A model generated the notes under the pieces. It was not told the DNA's origin, ran no database searches, and saw only the letters and a list, made by a program, of their open reading frames with translations. A DNA stretch of 54,277 bases, taken from positions 1 to 54,277 of the IMG/VR virus record IMGVR_UViG_3300010373_000058; one strand, written 5' to 3'. The stretch is from a virus. A program made the position numbers and the translations under genes. This document shows, in pieces, positions 18,905 to 27,898 of the stretch (positions are counted from its first letter, which is position 1; every line of letters starts with the position of its first letter).

Positions 18905-19558
18905 ATGTTTGGGAAACATTTTGAGAGGATGTATCAGGGGTCTATGAGGGGAGCAGGGGCGGACGTATTTGCGGTGTGGGGGTATGCGATTTCACATGCC
19001 AGGCCGGATTCGTTGGTGGAGATGAATTCGGAGATCGTGGCTTTTTTGATTGGGATGCCTCAGCAGAGGGTTGAGAAGGCGCTTGAATTTTTGCAGTCAC
19101 CTGACCCCAAGAGCAGGAACAAGGAGTATGAAGGGAGAAGGATGGTTAAGAGGGGGGAGTTCGAGTATTTTCTTCCCAGCCTTGCTTATTACCGGGGGGT
19201 AAAGTCGTTGGAAGATTTGAGGGAATACAACCGTGTTAAGCAGCGGGAGAGCCGGGAACGGAGGAAGGGATTTGTGGAGACTGAGGAATCGGAGACGGAG
19301 GTTGAACCCCATGACGGTTTTCCAAGGACGAAGGAGGATGCGGTGGCGCACAGCGATTTTGTGGGGTGCACCAAAGAGTTTGCGGAGACGACCTGGAACA
19401 AGGCGATGAGCAGGAGTGGTCGGGATTCCAAGGGTCAGGTCATCAGGAGTTGGAGACACTTTCTGGCTTCGGAACACGCCTATCACAAGGGAAGGCCGGA
19501 CATTAACGGAAACCAAAAAAGGAGTCCGGAATGGGACAAGACAATTCGAGAGCCTTAG
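18905..19558 (+). CDS. phage replication initiator-like protein
   Basis: The ATG at 18905 follows an AGGAAG site nine bases upstream and gives 217 residues. The protein opens MFGKHFERMYQGSMRGAGAD, then ALEFLQSPDPKSRNKEYEGR and RMVKRGEFEYFLPSLAYYRG. The order (MFxxxFExMYxGS, SPDPxSR, EGRR) is that of phage helix-turn-helix replication proteins that load DnaB. The C terminus has W-rich helices (SWRHFLASEHAYHKGRPD). It overlaps the helicase gene by 28 bases. Confidence 0.7.
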   Translation: MFGKHFERMYQGSMRGAGADVFAVWGYAISHARPDSLVEMNSEIVAFLIGMPQQRVEKALEFLQSPDPKSRNKEYEGRRMVKRGEFEYFLPSLAYYRGVKSLEDLREYNRVKQRESRERRKGFVETEESETEVEPHDGFPRTKEDAVAHSDFVGCTKEFAETTWNKAMSRSGRDSKGQVIRSWRHFLASEHAYHKGRPDINGNQKRSPEWDKTIREP

Positions 19559-20820
19559 AGGAACTTCCCCCGCACGACCCCGTTGCGGAGTGGTTTTTGT
19601 TGTGTTGCCTGGTCCACCGACCGCAACTCATCAAGGGGATCAAACCCATCCTGTTCTATATCGAGGAATGTCGCAGGGTGATTTTGAAGATGCAACAGTT
19701 TCTACTTGAAGGAAGGGAATGCGTTGCCGACCCGGCCTTGTTCCTTCACGAGTTGGGAAGGGCGCTGGACACGCATTATCACGAGCCGTTGACCAGGGCG
19801 TTCGTGCAGCTTCCTTCCCCGGAAAACTGGACCTACTGGCTGGATATTCTGGTCGCTCACTGGAAGGCCCGACGGTTGTTGCAGATTTCACCCCGAATTT
19901 CAGATGCCTCCTACCAGCTTCAACAGGGAAATTCCTCGCCGGTCGAGAGTATTCGCAAGGAACTCCATGAGATAGACACCGAATCGGCGGGAATGTCGTC
20001 CGGTAAAAAGGTGGGGGAAATGGTCAGGCCGGTCATCGATGAACTGGAAAAACAGTTCTCGAATCAGGGTGTGTTTCCCGGTCTGACCACCGGATTGTCG
20101 AATCTGGACCGGGCAACGGCGGGACTTCAAAAGGGAAGGTTCTACATCATCGCCGGAAGACCCGGTGAAGGCAAAAGTTCGATGCTGTTGTCGCTCGCCG
20201 CCCATGTCGCTTCCCTGGGTAAAAAGGTGGTCTATTACAGCCTCGAAATGCCGGGGGAAGAACTTACCGGTAGATTGATTTCGTCCATGTCAAGGGTGGT
20301 CCTGGGAAAGTTCTCCAGGGGAACGGCCACCCAGGAGGATTTTGAAAGGGTCAGCCGGGCTTCGCTGGAGGTGAAGAAACTTGACCTGTGCATCGTGGAT
20401 TCCATGTCCGGTCTGCAACAGATTATTCATCACGCAGGTGTCGAGTCGGCTCGTGGATTGTGCGATTTGATCGTGGTCGATTACCTGCAACGAATCAGGA
20501 TTCCTGGGTTCAGGGGGAACCGGAATGATCTGGTGACGGAAATCAGCAACGCCATCAAGGACATTGCCATGAGCGCCAATGTTCCCGTCCTCTCCGCCGC
20601 CCAGTTGAATCGGAGTGTCACCAGGGAGGACCGGCACCCGAACCTTTCAGATTTGAGGGACAGCGGCTCTCTGGAACAGGATGCCGATTTCGTTGGGCTA
20701 TTGCATTCGGAGAATCAGAATGAAACCAGGATGCTCGTCGCCAAGAACCGCAGCGGCGATACCGGAGTGATAACGTTCACCTTCCGAAGGGAAATCACCC
20801 GGTTCGATTCACCGGTATGA
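19531..20820 (+). CDS. dnaB: DnaB-type replicative helicase
   Basis: The 429-residue protein has an N-terminal helical domain and a RecA-type core: Walker A GRPGEGKSS near residue 210, SLEMPGEEL, Walker B LIVVDYLQ near residue 315, and the conserved SAAQLNR and LRDSGSLEQDAD blocks near residues 350-390. These are all DnaB-family motifs. It unwinds DNA at the phage fork, probably loaded by the upstream protein. No primase or polymerase gene is visible, so host enzymes are presumably recruited. Confidence 0.95.
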   Translation: MGQDNSRALEELPPHDPVAEWFLLCCLVHRPQLIKGIKPILFYIEECRRVILKMQQFLLEGRECVADPALFLHELGRALDTHYHEPLTRAFVQLPSPENWTYWLDILVAHWKARRLLQISPRISDASYQLQQGNSSPVESIRKELHEIDTESAGMSSGKKVGEMVRPVIDELEKQFSNQGVFPGLTTGLSNLDRATAGLQKGRFYIIAGRPGEGKSSMLLSLAAHVASLGKKVVYYSLEMPGEELTGRLISSMSRVVLGKFSRGTATQEDFERVSRASLEVKKLDLCIVDSMSGLQQIIHHAGVESARGLCDLIVVDYLQRIRIPGFRGNRNDLVTEISNAIKDIAMSANVPVLSAAQLNRSVTREDRHPNLSDLRDSGSLEQDADFVGLLHSENQNETRMLVAKNRSGDTGVITFTFRREITRFDSPV

Positions 20821-21011
20821 ACTCCCTCTACTCAATGGTCAAACACTGGCACGACCTCCATCCCGACATCAGCAATGATACCATGTGGGAACTGGTCCGA
20901 CCAGAGTTCACCGGGGATAATCCACAGTGGTTGAGAAAAACCATGTGCGCCTATTTGAACCGGTTCAGAAGAGAGTTCAACAGAAGGTTTGAACACCTGA
21001 CACTGCAATGA
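20817..21011 (+). CDS. small hypothetical protein
   Basis: The 64-residue basic helical protein (WELVRPEFTGDNPQWLRKTM) is ATGA-coupled to the helicase and to the GroES gene, so it is probably co-translated with them. No domain is recognised. Confidence 0.55.
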   Translation: MNSLYSMVKHWHDLHPDISNDTMWELVRPEFTGDNPQWLRKTMCAYLNRFRREFNRRFEHLTLQ

Positions 21012-21265
21012 TACGACCACTCAACAAAAAAATACTCGTCCTGGATGAACCGGACCCGTTGAAGTCCACTGGTGGAATCCATCTGACCAGGCAGTGGGAA
21101 CATCCTTCCGGAACCGCCAGGGTGATTTCTGTGTCGGAAGGAACCGTGGACTTGAAACCAGGCGACCGGGTGTTGACCCGTCCCTACGCAGGTAAAGAGG
21201 TCGAGCACGACGGGAAAACTTACCGGTTGCTGGAAGCATCGGAGATTATAGGTGTGCAGTTATGA
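21008..21265 (+). CDS. groES: GroES-like co-chaperonin
   Basis: The 85-residue protein follows the Cpn10 pattern: IRPLNKKILVLDE, a glycine-containing mobile loop (KSTGGIHL), GTARVISVSEG, LKPGDRVLTRPYAGKEV and EASEIIGVQL at the end. Cpn10 caps the host GroEL cage, and phages such as T4 encode their own for capsid folding. No GroEL gene is present, so it would work with the host chaperonin. Confidence 0.85.
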   Translation: MIRPLNKKILVLDEPDPLKSTGGIHLTRQWEHPSGTARVISVSEGTVDLKPGDRVLTRPYAGKEVEHDGKTYRLLEASEIIGVQL

Positions 21266-21405
21266 GTCAGAGGAATCTTGAAAAATATCTGAGGGAACAT
21301 CCTGTTTTCGGTCCGGAGGTGTACCTGCCGCACTTCGGGGTGTGGGCGCTGAAGAACCGGCGGGGTGAAACTGACCTCGTACTGACGTTGACTCTACCGG
21401 ACTGA
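21262..21405 (+). CDS. small hypothetical protein
   Basis: The 47-residue product (SQRNLEKYLREHPVFGPEVY, then beta-like LVLTLTLPD) overlaps the GroES stop as ATGA and ends 18 bases before the structural gene cluster. Coupling supports it. Unknown function. Confidence 0.5.
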   Translation: MSQRNLEKYLREHPVFGPEVYLPHFGVWALKNRRGETDLVLTLTLPD

Positions 21406-21423
21406 GAGACTACCGTCCTGCCC

Positions 21424-23301
21424 ATGCCCGTACGACTGGTGGATGGTCAGTTCGATTTCTCTCAGGGGGTGGACAGCAACGCGCCCCGCACCAAGGCGTC
21501 CCGGTTCGTTCCGCACGGAGTCAATCCCTCGCAGGTGGCGTGGTGCGTCAACGGGAACATGCGCGGCGGTCCCATAGGACAAAGACCCACCCTGCAACCC
21601 CTCGTAGGAGACGCGCCCTGGTCGGGGATATTCCAGGGAGGATGGCTTTATCAACCGGATGTCACCGACCCGATTCTGATTCTGGTCATCGGCGGAAGGG
21701 TGTACCGGGTCCGGGTGGATACCGACAACTCAGTTACCGACCTCTCGGCACTCTACGCCACCGGTTCGGACGACCTCACCATGCCACTGGTCGAGCAATG
21801 TCATTTCACGCAGTCGGAAATGTTTCTCATCATCCAGGCCGGGGATTTTGTCACGCTGCCATTGTTCTACGATTTCGGAGAGGAAGGGGTCAGGCCGGAA
21901 AGTTTAAGGCGAAGCAACGGACTGGCGTTCCCCGGTGTGTCCAGTTCACAGAACGAAATACCCGCCGCGGGTCCGATGGATTATTACGCGCAACGGACGT
22001 GGTACGCGTTTGGGCGTGGTTACGTGGGGTCGGACATCGTGGACAACACTTCGAGCGGGTCGTCCGCCTTCGATTTCAGGGATTCGGTGTTGAAACTCAC
22101 CGAGAACCCCGTGGCCTACGGCGGGGATGCCTTCGGGGTTCCTACTCTGGCCGGGAACATCCGGGCGCTGGCGCACGCCAGCAACATTGATTCCGCATTG
22201 GGTGACGCGCAGTTGTTCGTGTTTACAAGAAGGGCGGTTTATTCCTGTGTGGCTCCGATCACCCGTAATGACTGGACCTCTACCACGATCAACAACATGC
22301 CCCTGCAAAAGCTGGTGTTGAACAAGGGCGGTTCCTACGGGGACAGGTGCATCGTTCCGGTCAATGGAGATTTGTTCTTTCCCTCGCCACCGGACGGTAA
22401 CATCCGTTCCATTCAGGCCACGCTAAGGTATCAGCAACAGTGGGGTTATGTGCCACTGTCAAACAACATCAACCGCGCCCTGAACTTCAACAACCGGTCG
22501 TTGCTGCATGCCAGCACCGGAATCCAGTTCGACAACCGTTTGTTGATGAGTGAACTTCCCATCCTGACACCCGCAGGGGTGGCGAATCAGGCGGTTGCCC
22601 CTCTTGATTTCGACATCATCAGCACACTCGAAGAGAGGCTTCCTCCTGCCTGGGAAGGGGTGTACGACTTTTCCGGTGGACCGTTGATACTCCAGATGTG
22701 GGAAGGGGATTTTGGCGGAAGGGAAAGAGCTTTCACCGCCGCATGGTCGGAACTCAACAACCGGATTGAAGTTTGGGAAATACGCGGGGACGTGAGATTC
22801 GACAACGTGGCCGGTGGAGGTGGCGGAACCCGTGTCACTCGGGTAATCGAGTTTCCCGCCTACACCTTCGATTTGCCGATGGCCCTCAAGGAACTGGACA
22901 GCGCCGAATTCTGGTTCGACAAGATTTTGGGCACGGTCGATTGCGAGGCGTTCTACCGTCCGGACATGACCTCATGCTGGAATCCCTGGTCGGCCTTCAA
23001 GCTGTGCGCCGCCAGGGATTGCACCGAAGACCCGGACGATCCGTGCCCCGACAACGGGTATCCCAAGGAACCGTGGTGCGAACAGGACGCCGTGCCGGTG
23101 GTGATTGGGAAACCTCCCATTCCAAAATGTATTCCCAACGCGGCTTCAAAACCAAGACCGTCGATTCATGGCTACCAGTTTCAGGTGAAGCTGGTGACTA
23201 AGGGCTGGTGCCGGTTGAGAGGGATGCTGCTCTACGCCCAGCACCGGGAGAAGGCTCCCTATCAGGGAATCGCTTGCACCCCCGTTGACTCGACATTATA
23301 G
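21424..23301 (+). CDS. virion structural protein, tail-associated, beta-rich
   Basis: The 625-residue protein opens VDGQFDFSQGVDSNAPRTKA and continues beta-rich throughout, with repeated short strands and Asn/Gly turns like a propeller (IFQGGWLYQPD, VIGGRVYRVRV). A Cys-rich segment near residues 530-570 may be cross-linked. The start pattern (F-D-F-S-x-GVDS ... N ... RGGxIxxRP) is that of large structural proteins of short-tailed phages. It is the first of the tail or adaptor cluster. Confidence 0.65.
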   Translation: MPVRLVDGQFDFSQGVDSNAPRTKASRFVPHGVNPSQVAWCVNGNMRGGPIGQRPTLQPLVGDAPWSGIFQGGWLYQPDVTDPILILVIGGRVYRVRVDTDNSVTDLSALYATGSDDLTMPLVEQCHFTQSEMFLIIQAGDFVTLPLFYDFGEEGVRPESLRRSNGLAFPGVSSSQNEIPAAGPMDYYAQRTWYAFGRGYVGSDIVDNTSSGSSAFDFRDSVLKLTENPVAYGGDAFGVPTLAGNIRALAHASNIDSALGDAQLFVFTRRAVYSCVAPITRNDWTSTTINNMPLQKLVLNKGGSYGDRCIVPVNGDLFFPSPPDGNIRSIQATLRYQQQWGYVPLSNNINRALNFNNRSLLHASTGIQFDNRLLMSELPILTPAGVANQAVAPLDFDIISTLEERLPPAWEGVYDFSGGPLILQMWEGDFGGRERAFTAAWSELNNRIEVWEIRGDVRFDNVAGGGGGTRVTRVIEFPAYTFDLPMALKELDSAEFWFDKILGTVDCEAFYRPDMTSCWNPWSAFKLCAARDCTEDPDDPCPDNGYPKEPWCEQDAVPVVIGKPPIPKCIPNAASKPRPSIHGYQFQVKLVTKGWCRLRGMLLYAQHREKAPYQGIACTPVDSTL

Positions 23302-23308
23302 GTGAATC

Positions 23309-24271
23309 ATGCCGACCATACCGTGCAATAACATCCAGAATTCATGTCTCCCATGCTTGGAGTCGCCTATCGAGAATTTGTCGGCGGAATTGCCCGATCC
23401 ACCGACTTTTCTTTCTGTGTTCGATTATCCCGGCCCTCCTCCCTTGGGTAATCTGTTCGCCACACCCGGATGTCTCTCGTGGTGTTTCTCCACCGTAAGC
23501 CAGCAGGACGCCGATGATTGTTCGAGGAACTCGGCCATCAATTGCGCCGTGACGGACGGGGGTTCGGGAGATTCCGGATGCCGCACCGGATGGTGCGCTC
23601 CTGTCCGTGGAGACGGGTATTCTCCAAGAAATGTGTTCCACAGCGGGCCACAGTCCTGCACCGTGTTCTGTCCGGATGGAACCCCGTTCGTGTTCGACCT
23701 TCCTGCCGGAGTTGTGGTGAGCCCAATATCACAGGCCGACGCCGATGAACGGGCGGCGGCCATCTGCCGGAAACGTTCGGAGGGACACATCCTTTGCCTG
23801 ACCGATGCCACCGTGCCGGAAACTTGCGTGAACGAATTCTACTTCTTCGCGTTCATCGCCGACGGCGGACCTCAAGTAAGGGAACCGTTCACGTTCGCCC
23901 TTCTCGCGGGAACACTTCCAGATGGAATGACCATCACCAGTGACGGGTTCCTGACCGGCACACCGAGTTCCAGCGGGTCGTTCACCTTCACGGTTCAGGT
24001 CGTGGCTGACAGCGGTGAATCGGCTCAGAAATCTTTCACCATGCAGGTCGTGGAAATAACCACATCGACACTTCCAGACGGTACACAGGGAACTTCCTAC
24101 TCGCAGGCATTGTCCGAGAACGGGGGTATCGCTCCGTTCTCATGGCAGGTCACAACCGGAAGTCTTCCCACCGGACTGACTCTGGACGAAACCACGGGTG
24201 TTATTTCAGGAACTCCCACCGTGGGCGGGGACTACAACTTCACGGTGACTTTACAGGACGAGGCGACATGA
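23309..24271 (+). CDS. virion surface protein with two Ig-like (He_PIG) repeats
   Basis: The 320-residue protein has a Cys-rich N-terminal half and two C-terminal repeats, each with the signature LPxGMTI/LPTGLTL ... GTP ... F.VTVQ/FTVTLQD (about residues 200-245 and 255-318). These are putative Ig domains usual in secreted proteins and phage decorations. Probably a fibre or head decoration that binds the cell surface. It overlaps the next gene as ATGA. Confidence 0.7.
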   Translation: MPTIPCNNIQNSCLPCLESPIENLSAELPDPPTFLSVFDYPGPPPLGNLFATPGCLSWCFSTVSQQDADDCSRNSAINCAVTDGGSGDSGCRTGWCAPVRGDGYSPRNVFHSGPQSCTVFCPDGTPFVFDLPAGVVVSPISQADADERAAAICRKRSEGHILCLTDATVPETCVNEFYFFAFIADGGPQVREPFTFALLAGTLPDGMTITSDGFLTGTPSSSGSFTFTVQVVADSGESAQKSFTMQVVEITTSTLPDGTQGTSYSQALSENGGIAPFSWQVTTGSLPTGLTLDETTGVISGTPTVGGDYNFTVTLQDEAT

Positions 24272-24471
24272 TTCCCTGCCACAGAGACCTTGAATTCGCG
24301 CAGGTAACGGCCCTCGCCTGGGTGATGAACTTCGACAATTACCGGGTTCGCTGGACCGACCACACCGAGGTCAGGGACCGGAACAGCGGACGGGCAGTAA
24401 GGATTCAGCGGGGCAAAGACTGGGCGCATCAGGGATTCGACCACATCAACTTCGTCAAGGTGAACGCATGA
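24268..24471 (+). CDS. small hypothetical protein
   Basis: The 67-residue product starts at the ATGA overlap and reads LAWVMNFDNYRVRWTDHTEV, aromatic and charged. It lies between structural genes. Function unknown. Confidence 0.55.
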   Translation: MIPCHRDLEFAQVTALAWVMNFDNYRVRWTDHTEVRDRNSGRAVRIQRGKDWAHQGFDHINFVKVNA

Positions 24472-24647
24472 ACGCATGGCACTTCATGGAACGTGTAAAT
24501 GGATTCGTCGTGCTGGTCCGTTTCAAGAACCGTTCGATGTCGGTGGGAAACGGGGAATTGCACCTGAGCATTTTGAACTCCGGAAATCAGCGTCCGGTCT
24601 GCAAACGCTGGTGGAGAATCGAACTCTGGTGGAGCGGGAGGAAATAA
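24468..24647 (+). CDS. small basic hypothetical protein
   Basis: An ATG four bases before the previous stop starts a 59-residue frame (MNAWHFMERVNGFVVLVRFK at the start, ending RWWRIELWWSGRK) that stops at a TAATG junction with the next gene. Coupling at both ends and the Trp-rich end support it as coding. Function unknown. Confidence 0.5.
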   Translation: MNAWHFMERVNGFVVLVRFKNRSMSVGNGELHLSILNSGNQRPVCKRWWRIELWWSGRK

Positions 24648-25219
24648 TGGCCATCGCCTGCACAAAAGATTTGAGCATCCACATCGGGGGAGGGTACTGG
24701 ACATTCTTCGATTTGAACGGATTTCCCGGTGTTGGAACCAACACCCAATGTACATCGGTAAAGAACGTCACCTCGAACACACAGGCCAATCTCAATTTCA
24801 CCCTGGACACGGGATCGAATGACCGCCAAGGACCGGTGGTTTGCTGGGACTGCGATTTTCCGGGTGGCAACATGCAGTTGACAACAGCCTTCTTTGGACC
24901 GTTCGGAGTGGATACACTTGTCACCATTACCGGAGCTTTGACACTTGCCTGCGCCTCCACGGTTCTGCTGGACGGAGCCTGTAATCCAAATCCGGATACA
25001 ACATCATCACAGTTCATACTCGAGTACACCGACGGGATAGGAGTAGGCGTTCTACAAGTGGAGACCTGCACCCCGGCAGAGGCCAGCAAGCTGGTGGCTA
25101 TCAATGCTAGTTTCACGCAGCATGTAGCCGATCCGCCATTGTTCCTGAGAATCATACTCGCGTCGCACGGCGCGGGCATGTTCAATCAGGTCAATTGCGG
25201 AGTCACCTTCACGCCCTGA
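24647..25219 (+). CDS. virion structural protein, hypothetical
   Basis: The start is the ATG in TAATG at 24647, which gives 190 residues. The protein is beta-rich with CTKDLSIHIGGGYWTFFDLN near its start and regular hydrophobic strands. It sits between tail-type genes and is probably part of the virion. No family is assigned. Confidence 0.55.
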   Translation: MAIACTKDLSIHIGGGYWTFFDLNGFPGVGTNTQCTSVKNVTSNTQANLNFTLDTGSNDRQGPVVCWDCDFPGGNMQLTTAFFGPFGVDTLVTITGALTLACASTVLLDGACNPNPDTTSSQFILEYTDGIGVGVLQVETCTPAEASKLVAINASFTQHVADPPLFLRIILASHGAGMFNQVNCGVTFTP

Positions 25220-25265
25220 ATGTAATGCGCTTGCAATCCAAACGCTAAAGTGGCATTGGTCAGAT

Positions 25266-25925
25266 ATGTTCGCCTCACGATACATAGACCTTACAGGAAA
25301 GCGATTTGGGAAGCTTTGTGTAATTCGATTTAATGGATTGAACAAGCACAGCAGCGCAACATGGTTGTGTCGGTGTGATTGCGGTGTTGAGAAAGTGATT
25401 GATGGTAATCCACTCAGGAGGGGTGTGGTGAAGTCGTGTAATTGCTCGATTGGTGGAAAGACCCACGGAATAGGACACACGGCTTTCTATTCAGCGTGGT
25501 TTTCCATGATTTCAAGATGCTACAATCCTAAACGCAATGATTATCGTAACTATGGCGGAAGGGGGATCAGGGTGTGTGAGTTTTTGAGAGCCAGCCCGAT
25601 CAACCTCCTTCAAACGGTTGGGGAAAAGCCAAACCGTGGAATGAGTTTGGACCGGAGAAACAATGAAGGGCATTATTCTTGCGGCGCGTGCTCGGAATGT
25701 TTTAGATGTGGATACCCGTTGAACATAAGGTGGGCAACGGCGCAACAACAATGCAGGAATACCAGATTTAACAGGATGCTTACTGTTGGGACAGAGACAA
25801 GATGCTGTAAAGAGTGGGCAGAGATTTCCGGAATAAAGTACCATACGTTTTATGCGCGTTTACGTCGCGGTCGTGATCCGTTCATAAACAGGAAGGAACA
25901 AAATCGTGCCAGCAAGCAGGCTTAG
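25266..25925 (+). CDS. homing-endonuclease-like protein (GKRFG / NYGGRGI family)
   Basis: The 219-residue protein carries DLTGKRFGKLCVIRF, then WLCRCDCGVEKVI, then MISRCYNPKRNDYRNYGGRG and MSLDRRNNEGHYS followed by NIRWAT. This layout (GxxFGxLTV, CxCDCG, RCxNP...YYGGRGI, DRxxNxGxY...NxRW) marks HNH/AP2-type mobile endonucleases of phages. It is a paralogue of the gene at 39477. It stands alone between two structural genes and overlaps the next start by 20 bases. Confidence 0.85.
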   Translation: MFASRYIDLTGKRFGKLCVIRFNGLNKHSSATWLCRCDCGVEKVIDGNPLRRGVVKSCNCSIGGKTHGIGHTAFYSAWFSMISRCYNPKRNDYRNYGGRGIRVCEFLRASPINLLQTVGEKPNRGMSLDRRNNEGHYSCGACSECFRCGYPLNIRWATAQQQCRNTRFNRMLTVGTETRCCKEWAEISGIKYHTFYARLRRGRDPFINRKEQNRASKQA

Positions 25926-26994
25926 ACTTTACGACCTGATTACAGATAGATTCTATGCGGAAGCTGTGGGCTATTGTGGTGGGGACATTGCCGCAATAGC
26001 GGACGTAACCAACCGTGTACAGGAAAGATTGATGACGTGCAGAGAAGCTGGAAACGATGGGTGGTTCGGAGGCTATGCGGAGATGGCCTTCAATGTTTCC
26101 CAAACCAATCCGTTCATTACCATGCCCCGTGGTGTGGCTCGGGCCATACGGTTCGACATGTGCCAGCGTCCGTTGCGGATTCAGAACCAGTTTTACGAGT
26201 ATCTTCAATTCGGTTCCGGCAAATGGCCCAAGCTGAACTGCAATTCAACCTCGACCATCTGCCACACCGGACCACGCGAGGCGTTCAGGAGAAATACCGC
26301 CGTAACTTTCACGGACCTGACCACGCCCGGTTACGGACTCAGGTTTTATCCCGGTGACGCCGCCGATGCGGGTCTTCGGGTTCTGGTCGGTTGCACCGAT
26401 GCCAATGCTCAAACGGTGTACACCCTGGACGGACCGGTTCAGGTGAACGGGGTGTTCACATCCCTGGGACTGCCATTCGTTGACCTGGCGCTTCCGGGCA
26501 CATCGGTGCCCCTGGAACTGGGGTCCATCACGGCCATTCAAAAGGACATCACACTCGGTCCCTTGAGCATCTATCAGGTGAACCTGACGACGGGCGATCA
26601 AACGTTGTTGTCCATCATGGAACCCGGTGAGACCGTTGCCTTCTACACCCGGTATTATCTCAACTCCGTCCCCACCAATTGCTGCCCCTCCCCGGTGGCT
26701 GGACAGGTGCAGGTGACGGCGATGGTGAAGCTGGACCTTGTTCCGGCGAGGGTGCCCACCGATTATCTTCTGATACAAAGCAAGGAAGCCATCATCAACG
26801 AGGCAGAGAGCGCAAGACTGGGAAGCAGCGACAGCGCCGATGGAAAATCACAGGCAGCAGAGCGGCACCGTGCCGCCGTGCGCTATTTGCAGGGGATGTT
26901 GGTTCACCATGAGGGCAAGGAATTTCCGGCAATCAACTTCGCACCTTTCGGCAACCAGAGATTGAGCAATCAACGCATCGGTTTGATGACCTGA
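25906..26994 (+). CDS. virion structural protein (head-tail or tail adaptor-like)
   Basis: The GTG at 25906 has AGGAAGGA nine bases upstream and yields 362 residues. The N-terminal third is helical (DLITDRFYAEAVGYCGGDIA, NRVQERLM), the centre is beta-rich and the C terminus ends in helices around AVRYLQGMLVHHEG. This layout suits a head-tail connector or tail tubular protein, but I cannot name the family. Its start is embedded in the endonuclease gene's end. Confidence 0.6.
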   Translation: MPASRLRLYDLITDRFYAEAVGYCGGDIAAIADVTNRVQERLMTCREAGNDGWFGGYAEMAFNVSQTNPFITMPRGVARAIRFDMCQRPLRIQNQFYEYLQFGSGKWPKLNCNSTSTICHTGPREAFRRNTAVTFTDLTTPGYGLRFYPGDAADAGLRVLVGCTDANAQTVYTLDGPVQVNGVFTSLGLPFVDLALPGTSVPLELGSITAIQKDITLGPLSIYQVNLTTGDQTLLSIMEPGETVAFYTRYYLNSVPTNCCPSPVAGQVQVTAMVKLDLVPARVPTDYLLIQSKEAIINEAESARLGSSDSADGKSQAAERHRAAVRYLQGMLVHHEGKEFPAINFAPFGNQRLSNQRIGLMT

Positions 26995-26998
26995 TATT

Positions 26999-27898
26999 AT
27001 GCCTACCAGCGCAGGAATAGCAGCCGGTTCGGTTCCGGGTTGGAACAGTGACTTCACACAGTTCACTCCCTACTACCAGCCTATTCCTACCAGACCTAAC
27101 TCCGTTTCAGGTTCTTCGGGTGGGGGAGCATCCGGAGTAACCACCATTTCATCAGGCTCATCCACGGGAGTTCCCTATACAGTGGGCGGAGGAGTGGTTC
27201 CCAATGCCGGGGCTTTGGAAGCTCAGAGTTCGATGGACATAGGGCAATTGCTCAATCCGGGGAATAACTTTCCTGACGTAAACCGTCAGGCGGCGGAACT
27301 GTCTGCTGGACGTGGAATTCCCGGAAGCGCGGCGGCTTACGGAACCGGACTTAGGATGACCGATGAAGAGCGACTGAAAAGAATCGCCCTTGGAGAAAAC
27401 CTTTTGTCGGGGGCTTATGCCAGAAACCAGCCGAACGTCATCACGCCCTATCAACAATCCCAAATCGACATTCAACGTGGATACCTTGACCTCGCCCGGC
27501 AGAGGGGACAAATCAGCCAGAGCGAGTATGATAATCAATTGCGAAGATTGAACCAGCCCAACATCACCTATTCAGGAACACCCGGAGTGGGAGCATCAAG
27601 CCCGGTTCAAGGAGGGGGATTCACAGGCTACCCGGCAGTGGGCGCTACTTCCGGAACTCTTCCGTATGATAATAGCAGTCCCTACATACTTCCCAATCCT
27701 GGAATGACCTATCCTAATCCTTCCGGTGGGATTCTTCCTCTTTATCCTGGGGGTCCTGTGGGTGATGGTGGTGAGTTCGACTGGAACTCCGCTCTGGACC
27801 AGTTGGGACTAGGCGACAACACTGATTTAGGTTCCGGTGAAGGCGATTTCGGTTTGGGAGATTTCAGTGGAGGAGAAGATTATGGCGGATACGCCTGA
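26999..27898 (+). CDS. glycine/proline-rich virion protein
   Basis: The 299-residue protein is of low complexity: Gly, Ser, Pro and Tyr-rich segments surround one helical block (residues 115-180, QQSQIDIQRGYLDLARQRGQ). The acidic Gly/Asp-rich C terminus (LGLGDNTDLGSGEGDFGLGD) is probably disordered. It precedes the internal virion proteins and may be packaged inside the capsid. Confidence 0.55.
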   Translation: MPTSAGIAAGSVPGWNSDFTQFTPYYQPIPTRPNSVSGSSGGGASGVTTISSGSSTGVPYTVGGGVVPNAGALEAQSSMDIGQLLNPGNNFPDVNRQAAELSAGRGIPGSAAAYGTGLRMTDEERLKRIALGENLLSGAYARNQPNVITPYQQSQIDIQRGYLDLARQRGQISQSEYDNQLRRLNQPNITYSGTPGVGASSPVQGGGFTGYPAVGATSGTLPYDNSSPYILPNPGMTYPNPSGGILPLYPGGPVGDGGEFDWNSALDQLGLGDNTDLGSGEGDFGLGDFSGGEDYGGYA

